Shown: positions 51,934-52,892 of the stretch, one piece after another
How positions within the stretch are numbered: the stretch's first letter is position 1
Layout of the letters: each line of letters begins with the position of its first letter
Source of the DNA: JANYBV01 sp043763155
Lineage (GTDB): Bacteria; Pseudomonadota; Alphaproteobacteria; Rickettsiales; SXRF01
Assembly (NCBI GenBank): GCA_043763155.1
Contig: JAYULW010000007.1
Span: 1 to 52,892 of the forward strand
Direction: 5' to 3'
Length of the DNA stretch: 52,892 nt
The notes under the pieces: model-generated
What the model was told of the DNA's origin: nothing
The model's input: the letters and a program-made list of their open reading frames with translations, nothing else
The model's database searches: none
Program-made: the position numbers and the translations under genes

Positions 51934-51976
51934 AGCCCCAATGGGCTAACAAGCTATCCGGGCCAAAAGGCCCTTT
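51934..51976 (+). promoter_or_regulatory. two small hairpins before the tRNA-Leu remnant
   Basis: AGCCC-caat(4 nt)-GGGCT at 51934-51947 and GGGCC-AAAA-GGCCC at 51960-51973, the latter followed by TTTCC. A TTGACC at 51924-51929 upstream could be a -35 box, with TAACAA (51947-51952) as a weak -10. This may be the old promoter and leader of the tRNA gene, or a terminator; I cannot tell which. Confidence 0.35.
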
Positions 51977-51985
51977 CCTCATAGT

Positions 51986-52026
51986 GCCCCTGTGGTGGAA
52001 TTGGTAGACGCGCCGGACTCAAAATC
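51986..52026 (+). pseudogene. tRNA-Leu(CAA) 5' half, broken after the anticodon loop (attachment-site remnant)
   Basis: The 41 bases match the 5' half of a bacterial tRNA-Leu: acceptor strand GCCCCTG, D arm GGTGGAATTGGTAGAC, anticodon stem CCGGA and loop CTCAAAA (anticodon CAA). After the first two bases of the 3' stem strand the sequence diverges, and no variable arm, T arm or acceptor 3' strand follows. Integration by a tyrosine recombinase at the anticodon loop would leave this remnant at one end of the element. The other half should lie beyond the right edge. Confidence 0.8.
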
Positions 52027-52044
52027 ATTCAAAAACTGATTTTG
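52020..52044. repeat. inverted repeat at the break point of the first tRNA half
   Basis: CAAAATCA-N9-TGATTTTG is a perfect 8-bp inverted repeat. The left arm is the end of the tRNA anticodon loop and the right arm lies in the inserted DNA. This is the form of a recombinase core site with two inverted binding arms. Confidence 0.55.
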
Positions 52045-52133
52045 GCTTGGCAGAACAAGGAGTACAAAAATAACTGGAATACAGATACTTGAAACGAGTG
52101 TTTGGCTTCTGGTAAAAAGTTAGAAAATGGGTA

Positions 52134-52155
52134 TAGTCGGCACATAGTCGGCACA
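52134..52155. repeat. tandem 11-bp direct repeat, possible recombinase arm sites
   Basis: TAGTCGGCACA occurs twice head to tail (52134-52144 and 52145-52155), about 107 bp after the first tRNA half and 13 bp before the second. The layout is like that of the repeat beside the integrase gene. Confidence 0.65.
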
Positions 52156-52168
52156 GCCTGATAAGTGC

Positions 52169-52209
52169 GCCCCTGTGGTGGAATTGGTAGACGCGCTGCA
52201 CTCAAAATC
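52169..52209 (+). pseudogene. second tRNA-Leu(CAA) 5' half
   Basis: A near-identical copy of the 41-base tRNA half at 51986, with two differences in the anticodon stem (CTGCA instead of CCGGA). It begins 183 bp further on. After CTCAAAATC the sequence again departs from tRNA (GAGTTACAC). A second related element, or the left end of the present one, probably recombined at the same site. Confidence 0.78.
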
Positions 52210-52281
52210 GAGTTACACAAACAAAGACATCAAAAATTATTTAGCAATTTCAACGATATTATCGTTGACCCCAATAAAATT

Positions 52282-52304
52282 TAGCCTTACACATAGCTTA
52301 CACA
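52282..52304. repeat. tandem direct repeat before the integrase gene, possible arm sites
   Basis: TAGCCTTACACA (52282-52293) and TAGCTTACACA (52294-52304) lie head to tail, 39 bp before the integrase ATG. They share the TAG...CACA frame with the repeat at 52134-52155. Confidence 0.6.
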
Positions 52305-52343
52305 AATTGCACATTTTTGGGCGGCTTTGAGTAGGAGGCTAAA

Positions 52344-52892
52344 ATGGCAGAGCATCATGAATTGATGGGCGGAAAGCTCCACGTCTACCGCCGCGAGAAC
52401 AGCGGAAACTGGCAATGCTCAACTTATCTCAATGGCAAAAACTGGCGAGTGTCCACAAAGGAAGAAAGTCTCTCCCATGCAAAGGACTTCGCCGAAGACT
52501 GGTATCTCGGCCTCAAGGGAAAAAGCCGCGCCGGACAACTTAAAGTCGGCAAGACCTTTAAGCAAGCGTCCGAGGTATTCCTTAATGAATATGAGATAAT
52601 CACGGCGGGTGAACGCAACGCGAAATATGTGGCGGGTTTTGCTCTCATACTCAGGGTTCACCTCTTACCCTTTTTCAGCGATAAGATTCTTTCTGAAATT
52701 ACGCCGGGCATGGTGCAAGACTATCGCATTCACCGCGCCACATCGCGCAAGGATAAAAAAACAGGCGAACCAAAACGCCCATCCCGGAGTACACTGCACA
52801 AGGAAATCATTATATTGCGGCATGTATTAAAAGCAGGCCAGCGTCACGGCTGGATAGCCTACATACCGGATTTATCGCCACCGTATAAATCC
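52344..52892 (+). CDS. tyrosine-type site-specific integrase, N-terminal part (3' end beyond window)
   Basis: An open frame from ATG 52344 to the last base, 183 residues without a stop. AGGAGG lies six bases upstream. The N-terminal ~60 residues look like an arm-binding domain (HVYRRENSGNWQCSTYLNGK, VSTKEESLSHAKDFAEDWY). Residues about 70-175 look like a core-binding (SAM-like) domain: FKQASEVFLNEYE, LPFFSDKILSEITPGMVQDYR and STLHKEIIILRHVLKAG. The catalytic RHRY domain is outside the window. The position beside tRNA-Leu halves fits integration at that locus. Confidence 0.85.
   Translation, partial: MAEHHELMGGKLHVYRRENSGNWQCSTYLNGKNWRVSTKEESLSHAKDFAEDWYLGLKGKSRAGQLKVGKTFKQASEVFLNEYEIITAGERNAKYVAGFALILRVHLLPFFSDKILSEITPGMVQDYRIHRATSRKDKKTGEPKRPSRSTLHKEIIILRHVLKAGQRHGWIAYIPDLSPPYKS

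Noticed and set aside
51960..51976. A rho-independent terminator
   Set aside because: The hairpin has only three T after it, and no plus-strand gene ends upstream; it may equally be part of the old tRNA leader.
51986..52026. A complete functional tRNA-Leu
   Set aside because: The 3' anticodon strand, variable arm, T arm and acceptor strand are all missing within 200 bp.
51986..52209. A group I intron in tRNA-Leu as the reason for the broken anticodon arm
   Set aside because: No intron core elements are seen, the break is after the anticodon loop rather than at the usual intron site, and a second tRNA 5' half and an integrase follow.

Overview
The window is 52.9 kb of chromosome from an alphaproteobacterium, with densely packed genes and a strong preference for C at third codon positions. 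The call rests on the block rpmH-rnpA-yidD-yidC-engB-argB, a 6S RNA of alphaproteobacterial form between zapA and the 5-formyltetrahydrofolate cyclo-ligase gene, Coq7, frataxin (CyaY), an intracellular polyhydroxyalkanoate depolymerase and Tad-type pilin-like genes. The order within the class cannot be fixed from this stretch.

Layout. 1-10 kb: the 3' end of a Ser/Gly-rich protein; a NitT/TauT-type ABC importer (ATPase plus a fused double permease, no binding protein) with an Asn-rich repeat lipoprotein wedged in on the other strand; a zinc-type CDF exporter; a stand-alone ArnA-dehydrogenase-like sugar-nucleotide enzyme; a class I glutamine amidotransferase; an EAL protein; an MsbA-related exporter; and cyaY. 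10.5-20 kb: PHA depolymerase, a polytopic membrane protein, an orphan protein, then carA, a small exported protein, carB and greA. 20-24 kb, minus strand: a 58-aa membrane peptide, a threonine/serine dehydratase, panB and a membrane histidine kinase. 23.8-28 kb: the rpmH-to-argB block behind a strong sigma-70-type promoter. 28-30.6 kb: TadG-like and two TadE-like genes. 30.6-34.2 kb: a 1197-residue protein that I read as a very divergent phosphoenolpyruvate carboxylase homologue with an altered catalytic loop. 34.2-37.8 kb: yaaA, a G-poor AT-rich intergenic stretch, ymdB-like, fau, 6S RNA and zapA. 37.9-45.5 kb: an orphan 486-aa protein, an esterase, polA, a nitronate-monooxygenase-like flavoprotein and a membrane-anchored AraC-type regulator. 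45.6-49.3 kb: a three-gene operon of a lipoprotein secretin, an ABC-2-like permease and a membrane-anchored helical-repeat protein. 49.4-51.8 kb: coq7, dsbB-like and another orphan. 51.9-52.9 kb: the edge of an integrated element, with two 5' halves of tRNA-Leu(CAA) 183 bp apart, each followed by a tandem direct repeat of about 11 bp, then a tyrosine-recombinase gene that runs off the window.

Most of the window is ordinary core metabolism and cell biology: pyrimidine/arginine carbamoyl phosphate, pantothenate, ribosome and membrane-protein biogenesis, DNA polymerase I, division, and ubiquinone and disulfide chemistry. The points most worth a second look are the PEPC-like giant, the double tRNA-Leu attachment site, the secretin/permease operon, the 9-residue-repeat lipoprotein, the predicted leaderless promoters and the strand-skewed intergenic region.
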